Below, piece by piece: positions 11,641 through 22,143 of a DNA stretch of 64,000 nt. Source of the stretch: Paramarasmius palmivorus. Taxonomy: Eukaryota; Basidiomycota; Agaricomycetes; Agaricales; Marasmiaceae. The position numbers and the translations under genes were made by a program. Numbering within the stretch: the first letter of the stretch is position 1; each line of letters begins with the position of its first letter. Location: the NCBI GenBank assembly GCA_037176845.1, contig JAYKXP010000141.1:51342-115341 (forward strand), written 5' to 3'. The notes beneath the pieces were generated by a model. That model was not told the DNA's origin, made no database searches, and saw nothing but the letters and a program-made list of their open reading frames with translations.

Positions 11641-11649
11641 GCTGTAGTG

Positions 11650-11701
11650 CTATTTGAGAGCATTGGTGAGGAAGAGAAGAGGGAGTTTAGGTACCACTCA
11701 C
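11650..11701 (-). other. Intron in the 5' leader of the F-box gene
   Basis: Minus-strand GTGAGT donor at 11701 and AAATAG acceptor at 11650, 52 bp, ending nine bases before the ATG. It is positionally equivalent to the leader introns of the other CxxC F-box genes in the window. Confidence 0.65.
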
Positions 11702-12746
11702 CGTTGTTACTGACTCAAGGTGGTGGTAAAAAGCAGGCAGCCGCGACACTCAACCCGGAACCATCATGTAACCGAATCTCATCCTCGACCTCCAGCATGC
11801 CTCGCAGCCGAACACCAATATGGCAGCGTAATGATTCAGGAAACTTGAAAGAGCAGGAAGCACATTTCGAAATGAGGCTTGAGCGCACAGGGTTTGGGGG
11901 AAGACGTAATTTGAAGACTAGTTTGGTGTATGGTGCGTATCTCAGGCTTTTCATCTATGCGTCATTTCAGCTCAATTCTACTGCAGCTACGAATACCTAC
12001 AAGAAGCGGTCGAAAGTAGTGGACACATCGTCAAGATTTTTAATATATTCCGACTCGGAGGACGGCCATACACTTTCCTTGCTCTAGCCCTTCGTTTTTG
12101 AATCGACGCTCATTTCTCCAATGAATTGTCTGTTTAATGTGCACCTCGAATACTGGGATACCATGAGGAGTGAACGGAGATCCGAGGGATTCCTCTAACT
12201 CTATTTACTTACCCTGAACTCTGTAGGTGTATTGTTCTTCTCGTATGCTTGAAGACTGAAGCATTATCAAGGAAGACGACGAGGATACCGCCAGCTAGGA
12301 CTCAGAAGAACGGATACTCGGAGATCCAGCTCGGTGGTGGATCGGGTCACGTCTTCGTGCGAGACGATGGTACTTGGGAAAGGGCGGGGACAGTGGGCCG
12401 CCAGGAAGGCGGAAATCGATGAGGATATAGCGAATCTACTACGTTCATCGTGGCGGATACAAGCTGTTGGGGCATTTGGTGTCAGGGTATTGGGGATAAG
12501 CGGTATACATATTGGTCTTCGTTAGGGTGTAGCAAGGATGGAAAGAGTTGGACAAATAAAATGGATGAAACCGGTCATATGGGGACTGTCAGGTCATCTT
12601 TGTTCACAAACTGCGTTCATTGAAGTTGAAATATTCTTTACAGAAATGGTTCCGATTTCCATGTAGATGCCACCGTCATCACCCTAAATTATCTTTGGTG
12701 AATTGTAACTTGCCGCTGATTGCCTCTGAAACCCACTTACCACTGT
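11702..12746. other. Intergenic, nothing recognised
   Basis: Open frames up to about 160 codons overlap the F-box leader or lack coding character. The frame at 12334-12525 (+) has no recognisable relatives here. Confidence 0.45.
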
Positions 12747-13236
12747 TCAGTTTCCTTCCTTCATAACGTCGACAGTGATGACTCCGAGGGCACCTTCCAA
12801 ATTTGCACCTTTATCTTCAACCGTCCACTGGGAGTTGGAGCCACTGACAGTCCATGTGTTGGGCTGGGCGAACCGAGGACAATCCCAATAAAAGCGACGA
12901 ATGACTTTGTCCCCATCATTGGCGTCACATAGATCGAACTTCCCAGTCGTACCGGAGGGAGAGTTCATTCGTTGGTGTCCGTTTAGCTGGAGCTTCTTAT
13001 CGGGTCCGATGATACAGCCCTCATACTTGTCTGGGCTGACCTCCTCATCCCTGTTTCCTTCATTTTATCATCAGTGAGCAAGTCCTCCCTGGCAGTGAAA
13101 TTATCTGTTGCTTACCATCAGCATGAAGCATTCCCCAGGTGACTTCCAGGTTTTTAAGTTTCACATCGTCGTTCCCAACGTTGTGGATGATGATGACGAC
13201 CCATGATGCATAGTTTTCTGGATTTTTATCGTTCAT
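12747..13236 (-). CDS. Aegerolysin-family protein, copy 1 (143 aa)
   Basis: Two exons (13236-13116 and 13057-12747) joined across a 58-bp phase-1 intron give 143 aa, the usual size of aegerolysins. Family marks visible are an N-terminal WVVIIIHNVG strand, the FDLCDANDGDKV region, RRFYWDCP and NTWTVSGSN, ending in TVDVMKEGN. Aegerolysins are small beta-sandwich proteins; many bind particular membrane lipids, and some need a MACPF partner to form pores (family knowledge). No MACPF gene is in this window. The sequence is more diverged than copy 2: the NACGR-type segment before the middle is altered, so activity cannot be assumed. No signal peptide is visible, as is normal for the family. Confidence 0.9.
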
Positions 13237-13600
13237 GACTTTGATTCAGTTTTGGGATGGAGTTTTGATGCACAATGCACAGTTGAGATTTCGTTTTATA
13301 TGCATTGCATGGACGATGATGGCTCCGAGCGCCAGCCTGAGGTAACTCCTCGGTGAAGGTTCTGCTTCGCTTAACACCGAAAAACGTCAACGGCGTCTCA
13401 TCGAATGAAGTATACCTTTCGTGTAGCTAACAGAAAGGAGGAAAACTAATCACATATCCACGGTGTATATTCATAGTACTGGGATTCTCGCTCGGGTCAT
13501 TGATTGAATACAAGCAGGCTATTCTTTGGGTTCCACCTTCGTCACTGTTCCCTGGTGAGTGATATATCATCAGCTACCTGTCGAAAACACTCACCACTAT
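13237..13600. other. Intergenic between aegerolysin genes
   Basis: This holds the promoter of copy 1 and the 3' flank of copy 2. No gene was seen. Both aegerolysin genes are transcribed leftward in tandem. Confidence 0.5.
13294..13303 (-). promoter_or_regulatory. TATA box of aegerolysin copy 1
   Basis: On the minus strand CATATAAAAC lies about 60 bases upstream of the ATG at 13236. Copy 2 has a TATA box at nearly the same distance. Confidence 0.6.
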
Positions 13601-14105
13601 TCAATTTCCCTTCTTCATGACGTCGACAGTAATGGTTCCAAGGGCACCCCCGTCCAGATTAGCTCCACTATACTCGACCATCCACTTGGAGTTTGAACCG
13701 CTAACAGTCCAGGTGTTCTTACTGCTGCCCCATGGGCAATCCCAGTAGAAATGACGGATGACTCTGTCGCCGTCATCAACGTCACATAGGTCAAAGTCTC
13801 CCGTCGTCCCGGAAGGACTGCTCTTTCTGCCACACGCATTCATCCGGAGTGTCTCATCGGCCGTGATCACACGTCCCTCGAACACGTCTTTGCTGACCTC
13901 CTTGTCTTTGTCATCTATGATAATTTGCCATTAGTGAGTGGATCCTTCCTAGAAGTGGTAGCGTCTACTAACCATTAGCGTGAAGCTTTCCCCAGGAAAC
14001 ATCCAAATTTTTGATCTTGACATTGGCGGTCCCGACGTTTTTAATGTTGATGATCACCCATTGTGCGTAATCGTTGGGGTCTTTAGGCACGTTGGAGGAA
14101 TCCAT
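13601..14105 (-). CDS. Aegerolysin-family protein, copy 2 (148 aa)
   Basis: Two exons (14105-13973 and 13914-13601) with a 58-bp phase-1 intron at the same place as in copy 1; the product is 148 aa. It carries the full set of family marks: YAQWVIINIKNVG, SWGKLHAN before the intron, NACGR, HFYWDCPWGS, NTWTVSGSN, and a closing TITVDVMKKGN. The start at 14105 is preferred over the in-frame ATG at 14159 because it fits copy 1 and the TATA spacing. The tandem arrangement, identical intron position and matching promoters show local duplication. A role in membrane-lipid binding is expected from the family; toxicity to any target is not shown by the sequence. Confidence 0.92.
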
Positions 14106-14170
14106 GTTTGAGAGTAAGCCTTTGAGAGTATCTGAGAATTGTTGCTGATGAAAATGCACTGCAGCGCATC

Positions 14171-14180
14171 CCTTTTATAT
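14171..14180 (-). promoter_or_regulatory. TATA box of aegerolysin copy 2
   Basis: ATATAAAAGG on the minus strand, 66 bases upstream of the chosen ATG (14105). It resembles the box ahead of copy 1. Confidence 0.65.
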
Positions 14181-14821
14181 TCCTCGAATAAAGTGTCACC
14201 AGACATTCAACCTCACCAAAGTGGCGTCTGTAACATGACCTCCATACTGTACTCGTACGTCTTGGTGTTGCGGTCAACTCCCGAATAGAAATCGATTGCC
14301 ACCCTTGACGTCCGAATATACCTGTATCCGCCTCGCGGAGTCCAATGGAAATTGTGGCAAAGCGAATAGAAGACTCTCGTACATGCCTACTGCCCTTCCC
14401 GTGCGGCGTGCATAGGAGATATTCTTTCGCCGACCGTGCTATTACTTCACAAAAGAGAACCTTGTCATTGCAAGAGAGTATTTGTCGCATGATTGGGACA
14501 TTCCAGGGGCTCGGTGTCCACAGATCAGCGAGTCCTTCACGGTAGCTTCTGTCAAGTCGACGTCTCAACGATCTAGCGAACCGAGAATCTTTTTGTTGCT
14601 GGTATTAGCTGTCAGGGGGTGGCATCACATGTGAACGATTAAATGACTCGTGAGGCGCTGAGTGTAGTTTGATACATGTATTTTATTTCATGTCGATGAC
14701 ACGTATTTCGAACCGTAAACATAGATCATTAGAGCGGACTTTCATCACATTGCATTCAAGAGTATGAACAAAACAACATGGAAAGGGGCGAACATGAGTG
14801 CTACCGTTTCCGAACTTGTGT
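14181..14821. other. Intergenic, nothing recognised
   Basis: Upstream flank of the aegerolysin pair and 3' flank of the next membrane-protein gene. The long minus-strand frame 14083-14568 overlaps the aegerolysin promoter and is not considered real. Confidence 0.45.
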
Positions 14822-16039
14822 TCAACCAAACAACTTGGCGCCTGCTACCGCTCCGATGCCTACTACGAGGAACGTGCCGGAACAGACAATAAAGCTCTGG
14901 ATTATTTTGCACTTGACATGGAATCGTGCCATATCCTCGTCGTTGACGTCGGTTTGCTTCGTCTTCATGTGATCCTCGAACTCCTGATCAGCGCTAGGCT
15001 TCTCCTTCGCCACATCCACATTCTCTGCGGTCGCTTTAGGCGCGGCCTTCGAACTACTGGAGCCCGGAGGGATGGCGAGTAACGAAATAAAGACGCAAAG
15101 GAAGCCAGCTCCAGCTGAATAACCGACGATGGTGTGCAAGGTGTCGGTGATACTTTCCGAGACGTTGATGATAAACGGCGGTGGTATCGAAAGCATGTCT
15201 GTTTTTGAATCCGAGAATGTCGGGTCTGGTGCCGAAGAGATGGGTCGAAGTGAGGAAAAGAGCATGATGTTGGTAAGGTAGCAAAGCATCCCCATGTGGT
15301 AGCAGAGCCACATTTTGCGTTGCAACCATGCATGCATATCGTGAACTGCCAAGACAACATTGTAGTTTTAGCACAGTTCAAGAGGTCTGGTTGGAAGCTC
15401 ACCGTCTAATCTGAGCTTTCCTTTTGATTCCAGGTCCTTGACCGCAAACTCTCCGTCTACGCTTCTCTTCGGCTTCCTCGATATCATGGTAAAGATCGCT
15501 ATGACCAGATACCCCAAACTACACCCATAAGTGACGGCTGATGGCAGGATCCGTAACAACAGCGTCCTGAGGAGGACGGGTCCGAGGACACCGGCAGAAA
15601 AGGCTGCAAATATTCCAAGGAGGAATACCTCAAAGAAACATGAAGACAAGACTGGGGCTGAACATATAACCCAAACGGCATAACATAGACCACATATTGC
15701 AAAGCCAAACGAAGCCCAAACGTAGTGAATCAGGGCAGTGGGTTTTAAAAAGTCTTCTCTGAAGGACTGAGACGAGAAGTTGAGGAGACCAATGTCGGCA
15801 AGGAGCAGTAAGAGTAAGGCTGTTGTGATGAGGGCTAAATGTTTCCGTTGCTTTGAATTGTCCTCAGTGGTGTCCGAGCTGTCTGAATTGGTTTCTTTGA
15901 AGAGGATGAGATAGGGCAGGTAGTTGATATGGACGAGCGACTTACTCCTATCGTCATATCCCAGAAGCGCCATTGTTTCAGGTTTACCTGCTGCAGGTGC
16001 AGGTAACTTTTGAGAGTCGTGTTCACTAGAGGAATTCAT
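14822..16039 (-). CDS. Multi-pass membrane protein (386 or 369 aa)
   Basis: Exons 16039-15403 and 15345-14822 join across a 57-bp phase-1 intron to give 386 aa. A second possible 51-bp intron begins at a strong GTAAGT just after the YDDR residues near the start; removing it keeps the frame and gives 369 aa, so both forms are possible. About six to seven hydrophobic segments are visible, among them ALITTALLLLLLADIGLLNF, a Cys-rich one (AICGLCYAVWVIC), FFEVFLLGIFAAF, and two near the C terminus. A polar, Lys/Glu-rich loop precedes the last helix. The first helix resembles that of the gene at 21192-21870 (ADIGLLNF against VDIGLYIFG), suggesting distant paralogy. No named family was recognised. 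A TATA box and an inverted repeat lie upstream. Confidence 0.7.
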
Positions 16040-16115
16040 GATGGTTGTGGACGTTACAGATGTGGGTTCGATTATATATGTAGCTTTGAGGCAATGTTTG
16101 AAATCCGAGTCAGGA

Positions 16116-16127
16116 GCTATATACACC
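16116..16127 (-). promoter_or_regulatory. TATA box upstream of membrane gene
   Basis: TGTATATAGC on the minus strand, about 80 bases before the ATG at 16039. A second AT-rich TATATAAT lies closer to the ATG (about 16072-16081), so the true start of transcription is uncertain. Confidence 0.4.
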
Positions 16128-16129
16128 CC

Positions 16130-16174
16130 TTGTCTCAGCACGAATCGCCGCCTGGTAGATTCGTGTTGAGACAA
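16130..16174. repeat. 17-bp inverted repeat, 11-bp spacer
   Basis: Left arm TTGTCTCAGCACGAATC (16130-16146) and right arm GATTCGTGTTGAGACAA (16158-16174) are complementary at 16 of 17 positions around an 11-bp spacer. It sits directly upstream of the TATA box of the membrane-protein gene, which makes a dimeric regulator site possible. Confidence 0.8.
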
Positions 16175-17200
16175 ACAGTTCAACAGTTCATGAGCAAGTG
16201 CATGGCATAGCATAGAGCATGTATCGCACACCTATTGTCCCTTTCCGATGTAGCCTCTCCCCCAGCTTGCTGCTTTGTATTCGTATTCCGTAGCCCTTGT
16301 GCTTTCGTTCAAACTCGGTCGGCTTGCGGCTAGACCTCGTGGAGATTCCATCGTGCAAGGATCCTTTTTGTTTTTCGAAGAGGTCGTAAAAGACCAGAAT
16401 GGAGGTCATGGTCGCGGTCAAAGTGTTACAAGCGCCAGGCGACTTGTCGACATTTCCGACTAGAAGGCGCGGGCGCAGCCCGCTAATACCTTGCGACTCT
16501 CGTATCAGCTAAGGAAAACAGTGAAAGTATCCATTCATCTGATAGACTTTGTCAGACGGTGATGCGATCCAAAGCTGATTAGTTACTTTGGTGAACAGTT
16601 GTCTAACTCTGACACAGAAGCATGGGAAACATTTCGGAGAGAAGAGTGTAATCTAGAGAATATGCCGTGCTCAGGGGAGGAATCTAGCAAGGAAAGATGG
16701 CTGGTCGAACTTGTACTACCAAATAGACGGGCGGGATCCCATACCGTTTAATAAATGCCTTCAATTCGTCCGTCTTGCACAATATCCCTATCTGTGGTTT
16801 GAGTAGCTCATTGCATGAAACTAAGACGACATATCTAATCTCAACATTTTATTCTTCCAGCTCAACATACTAATTCAGGGTCTAAGACCCCAGAAGTCAT
16901 TCCAGTCAGTCTAGTGAGTCGATGGATTATCCCTCTGCAATTGAACGGCAATTCCCGGGGGCGGTGTAAGGCTGTTCTGGCGGAACTGATGGGCGTCAAT
17001 TAACGGCGCTTATTTTTTTTGTCGAGGGATACCTTGCTCCAGAGTCGCAAGGTAATAAGTAGCAACGTGCCCATATTCGTACATTCATACAACCACACGT
17101 CGTACAACTACATATATTGCCCAACCCCGTAGCCAACACTAGCAAAGTCCTAGAACTCGCCATACATAACTTCGCGAGATCGACACGTGCTTCATGCCAT
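16175..17200. other. Intergenic, nothing recognised
   Basis: The region between two leftward membrane-protein genes. Only scattered short open frames are present. Confidence 0.5.
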
Positions 17201-18179
17201 TCATCCAAGCACATTCTGCAGAACTGCATACAGAACGGAGCAGGCAGCGAATACCAGTAAAGCCCCAGAGCCAACCATACACAACTTGGGGACGTTAAAC
17301 CGCACACGATATCCTTTCATGCTTACACCAGGTGGTGACAGCCAAAGCATCGAAACCATTCCGCATATTCCAATGATTGACGAGCTCTTAAGAGACATTG
17401 GCGCCGTTTTGGGAAGTCGCTCCCCCCAATAGAGAAATGTGACAAACGAGGTGAGAGTGATTGAGAACAGCATCCTGAACTGCATTGACAATTCATGAGA
17501 GACTTGATCTTCGAAGACTTTTTCTTTGGGCAAGGCATCGATTACTTGGCGAACGCGATAATGTTCAGAATAGCTCACCTGAGTCGTCTTGGATTCGAAG
17601 AGAACCATACCAGACATAATTACTCGCTGAGAAGAATCGACGAATACCTTCGGTTGACCTTTCACTGACAAACCAGACTGATGTAGCGCTCTGCAATGGA
17701 TAGAAAGCATAGTTTGCGGCATCCAAAATGTCTTGCGGCAGGTCATATATCCCGAGATGGACACCAAATACGGCGAGGACAAGGGGAAGGCAAGAAAGTC
17801 CTGAGAAGACCGTGCAGGCAACAGATATGCACAAGGCATTCTGGGTAGACCCGCTGTCCTCGGTCAGCTGCGATATCCACAGTATTGCGTATATCCCAGA
17901 TTGGGCCGACAATGAGATGAAGCTTGCCGATTTGGGGCGGAAGAGAATGAGCATGACGCTGACGAATATGAAAGATGCATTGGCGCAAATAAGTATGAGC
18001 GATAATTTGAGAGTTTTGTTTCTGCCTTAAATCGACGTTGAGTGCAGACTCTAGAGCGAGCAAAAAAGAACCTCACCCCTATACAATTCCTCGTCCGCAT
18101 CCTTCTTGACTACGGATTCAGCTTCCGCGTGGGTTTGTACCACAATCTCCAGTTGTGAGTCGAGCTTTCTGGCATCCAT
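17201..18179 (-). CDS. Seven-helix membrane protein (285 aa)
   Basis: Three exons (18179-18077, 18025-17579, 17508-17201) with introns of 51 and 70 bp, both phase 1; the product is 285 aa. After a charged 38-residue N terminus come hydrophobic segments starting with LKLSLILICANASFIFVSVM and continuing through SGLSCLPLVLAVFGVHLG, two helices in the middle of the last exon, and VGSGALLVFAACSVLYAVL at the end. Overall size, intron number, intron phases and the HLGIYD motif match the gene at 5146-6122, so the two form a pair 12 kb apart. Function is unknown. A receptor or transporter role is only a guess from the helix count. Confidence 0.75.
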
Positions 18180-19641
18180 GTTCTGGGCTTCTTTGCGATG
18201 ATGGAGGTAGAAAAAAAAGGTGTTTGGGAGTGTCTCGTGTTTTTTTTTTTTTTCTTTGACCCGGTTGACCCCTTAACATACTCGGTGAGACGGGGGCTCC
18301 ATCTCGATTCCCCAGCCAAGGAACAAACTGCATCGCCGCATGAAAGTAGTGAGAACAACATTCAAAGATGTCCTGCTTAACACCTACCTTCTGTCATCCA
18401 GACGAGGGCAACAGAGCTCCACGCAAGCGGTATAGAAGGGACTGTAGAAGCTTCAATCACAGCTCGAGGGGTCAAATATTAATGGACGTGCCCTTCGCAA
18501 AGTCCCAAATTGAAACGCAAGGCAGTTCCTGTCACCGATGGCCTATTGGTCGAGTCAATGACCCCTCTTATATCAGTGCTGGTGACAAATGAACCATGAG
18601 ATGCAGGACGTAGATTTCCAGAGGAGATAACTCACCGTGTACTATCGATATCTGGACCAGGAAAATACGATTCCGAAGGAAACATCGACAAGGCTGGGAG
18701 TTTTTACACCTGCCGACAATGGCTACTTCCGAGACCAATATCACCACCACATTCTACTGTAATCCTTGGTGTCAATTCATGTTTATCTCGACCTGGCGAG
18801 GCGTTGAAGACAGCGGAAGGAAAGTAGACGATAGAGGACATGGAAGTTAGCGTCAAGCATAAGCGCTTGTTCCACAACATGAACCACCACGATAACATTG
18901 ATAACATTGATCAACCTGCTATGGACCGACCTCGATCAGTGCAGGGTTCCGTACTACATGCACTCTGGCAGAATATAGGTACATGCTACGGGTATCTACT
19001 AGCTACACCAATACAGGATAAATCCAACTCGCTGCCATACAACGATGTCCTCTGTAAACGAGATTTCTCCCTCCTTTCGTGCACTTTCCATTTCACCAAC
19101 TAGATTTGTTCAATGAGATGCATCTGGTTCAGGGAAGCATACCACAAGCCAAACACCAAAACACAACCTGCAACCTTTGTCTCTTCCCGGTTCGGATTCC
19201 AGGATTACGCATTGTGTCACAAATCATGGAAAGGAGAGGATAATTAGTTGGGGAGAAAGGGGAGGAGGAGGGATAAAAGTAGCAGGAATATAGGAAGGGA
19301 GCCGGATACTGCACGGTGCGTTCGTCTGACGATTCTGAACTTTGCGGCCCATTGACGGTATATTAAAACGTAGCCAATAGAAAAAGAAGGAATATCAAGC
19401 TCTAAAGCTGTTGTAATGCAAGCTGCAAGTGCAATTCGATGCCCGAGTGCGCCTAGGCTTGGTCATTTGAAATCAAGTGGAAATCTGAATCAGGAGGAGG
19501 AAGGTTGTATCCTGGCTTGTCTACCCCGACCATAGCTATCGTGAGTTGGGGCGAGAAATTGCAAAGGTGAGCAGCTTCTTCCCCTGTACGAATCGCACTG
19601 AACAGTCAACCCGATAGGCAGCTCGGTCAAACAAACCTCAA
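18180..19641. other. Intergenic, nothing recognised
   Basis: Includes a 15-base poly-T tract near 18239-18253, just upstream of the seven-helix gene. Minus-strand frames at 18568-18907 are hydrophobic but lack a consistent gene structure. Confidence 0.45.
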
Positions 19642-20464
19642 ATGTCAGCTTCAACGGCTGCCAGTCCTAGTTCTCGTGGCTCTAATGCAATGTCAGTTCC
19701 AGTGATGAATACGGGAGGTGAGCTGCTCATTTCTTTTGCTACCTGATCACGCTAAACAGTGCTTAACAGGGAATCAACCGCAACCCAGTCAAACGCCTGT
19801 CACAGCAGTGACCAGCCTGCAGATACCCCAGGCGACCGTAGCCCCAGTAGCGAGCACTGGAGAAAACGAACGAGGTGGGCGATTCATTTTTGTTGGCCAT
19901 AGCGAATCATATTCAACGATGCTCGAAGGGTCCAATAGATCTGGAACAAGCTCCGAACCCCAAGCCTCGCCCAGCGCTGACCCTTCGGCAGCAGAAGCTC
20001 AACCTGCCACAAGCACGAATACGAGCACCGAAAGTGAGTGATAGGCCATATTCGCTTGACAATCAATACTCAATCTTCCTACTCAAGACCACAAGACGTT
20101 CTTGGTCAAATACCTCGCATGTGTAGTAATCTTCTCCGACTTGTTCATGTTCTTCATAGTGCTCCGACCCAAGAACGATAACGCACCCTCGAGATTCCCT
20201 GAGGCGCTTAGAAGAACTATCAACACAATGATAGCTATCTCGGCCCTGTTTGCATGCTTGAGCTTATTGAGCGCTTGCACCCTTTCAACCCCGCCTCCAC
20301 CTCCCACCTCAACGGCAGAGGCCCCAGCATCTCCAACGACTTCAACTCTATCCAAAACTCCTGTGTATCGAAAGATACCGTTGTGGTTTCTAATCTATTC
20401 AGGGGTGTTGTGGCTTGCGTATGCTGTGACGCTGTTGGTTGCTTTTATTATTTATCGGGGTTGA
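19642..20464 (+). CDS. Small membrane protein with Ser/Thr/Pro-rich N terminus (238 aa)
   Basis: Exons 19642-19717, 19770-20033 and 20088-20464 join through 52- and 54-bp introns, both phase 1, to give 238 aa. The first 115 residues are Ser/Thr/Pro/Ala-rich and look disordered. Three hydrophobic segments follow: FLVKYLACVVIFSDLFMFFI, TINTMIAISALFACLSLL and a long C-terminal one ending LLVAFIIYRG. A proline run (PPPPP) separates the last two. A GTGGGC...GAAG stretch in exon 2 (54 bp, in frame) might be an optional intron. No known family was recognised. It is the third of five membrane-protein genes in this part of the window and the first of two on the plus strand. Confidence 0.65.
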
Positions 20465-21191
20465 TGAGGATGCGGTTCGGGCGTAAGTATCTGTAGCTTG
20501 TTCGTTGTCCAATGTGTACTGTATGTTGCTTGTAATCGCCCTTCCGGCGTTTCTGGTGGGCGCTTGTTCTCCCAGGCTTGAGCCAGTACCACCACGACGA
20601 TTACGATGACCTGTGCTCTTTCACTTCCTCGCATAACCTACCACCACTAGTCAAGTCTTCTAATGCGAAGATCGTGATAAAAGTCGGGACAAATCTTCGG
20701 CTTCAACACTGGTATATATCGAATCTTGTTCGTCTTCTAAGATGAGTCCTACGACACGGAATCTGACGAAGGCATTTTACAGTCGCAACACTAAGCTTGC
20801 CAGCCAGTTGCCAGCTCGATACGACTGGTCTGAAAGATTCCAGGGGGTTTTACTATACACCAATGAAGACAGGATCGATCAGACGCTGCTTTGATGACAT
20901 TGCATTGAAGATACGCCTGAAGGCATGGTGCGTTGCAATACCTCAGTATACTTAAGTCTAGACTTGTTAATTTCATTCATACTGCAGATACGATCGTATA
21001 CTAACGTCACAGAGGAGTCCAGTCAAATCTGCACTGCAATTCAACACCTTCAACGCTACGCTAAATCCCTCATCCGCCGATCGCTACCCCACTGAAGGCT
21101 ATCCAAGACATTAGACTGATACATAAGGAGCTTGTGGCCCCTTATTTCTCTCTTCCAGACCCCCATCAATCACCCTTCAACGCTAGAATTC
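20465..21191. other. Intergenic, nothing recognised
   Basis: The space between two same-strand membrane-protein genes, with no open frame of interest. Confidence 0.5.
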
Positions 21192-21870
21192 ATGGATCAA
21201 CAACAGTTGGACATAGCGGTACACAAGACCGAAGCGTCACCTTCAGACGGTTCAGGTGTAAAAACCAAAGGCAAGTTACTTGAAAGTGTACCAGTTGTTC
21301 CCCAGACCTCATAGACATACCCTAGCCCAAACTCGCGCCAAAGTCCAAGAAACCTTGATGAAGACCACTCTTCTTCTATTTTTCATCCTCGTCGTCGACA
21401 TTGGGCTCTACATCTTTGGCCCCGTTCCACCAACCGACCCCGAGGCGCCAGCAGGGGATGACCGGAATCGCGGACTGAGGCCCCTTATCATCATTTCGGC
21501 TTTCTGCTCGGTGGTCGGGATCTCTTGGGGATTGGGACTTTTGGTTTTGGCCCGTCCTCCCGATACAGTGGTATTGGGTTCATTGTTTGGAGGAAAGAAG
21601 GGTGCATGGCAAGGAAAGAGACAGCCGACCAACCCACAAGGCTGGCAGTCTGCACTGTACTCCGTCCCAAACCATTTCGCGGTACTTTCCGGTCTCACCA
21701 CCTTGTTTATCTATATCATCATGTCCATGATGTTGATCTCCACCCTTAGTGGCGGAGTAGCTATTGGGTCCTTTTTCGTCTGGTTGGTGTTTAGTGTCAT
21801 GGTCTTAGACCATGCTGGGCTAGTAGACACCTCAGATGAACGGAAAAAGCGAAATGGAAACCCGGTCTAA
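21192..21870 (+). CDS. Membrane protein with probable GC-AG intron (207 aa)
   Basis: The N-terminal exon 21192-21270 ends AAAG and is followed by GCAAGT; the next exon begins at 21326 after CCCTAG. Accepting this 55-bp GC-AG intron gives one frame of 207 aa; no GT donor nearby does. Hydrophobic segments are TLLLFFILVVDIGLYIFG, PLIIISAFCSVVGISWGLGLLVL, a weaker one at AVLSGLTTLFIYIIMSMMLI and GSFFVWLVFSVMVL. The tail is charged (DERKKR). The first helix resembles that of the gene at 14822-16039. The function is unknown. A start inside the second exon would avoid the unusual intron but would lose the well-formed N-terminal exon. Confidence 0.65.
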
Positions 21871-22143
21871 GGAGACGTATCGATGTACCTAGTAGTTTAC
21901 TTGTATCATGTAGTCCACGTGCTTTTGGCTTCGAAATGTGGAGGTAGTCAGATGTTTGAGCGCCCTATTTGATGCTAACCCTTTCCCTGTGACAACCATC
22001 ACTATTTCCTTCCAGCCCTCAGGCCTCGTTGAAAACCCGAATATTGAACCGTGAGCTTCAAAGGCATCATTCAGAATCTATCATGTTGAACTCTGTACCT
22101 TCATAGAGCCTTCTACTACCCGGATTCAAGACGTCGCCCGGAT

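Noticed and set aside
18232..18256. Poly-T tract as a retroposon tail
   Set aside because: No target duplication or retroposed sequence next to it; a plain homopolymer run is enough.
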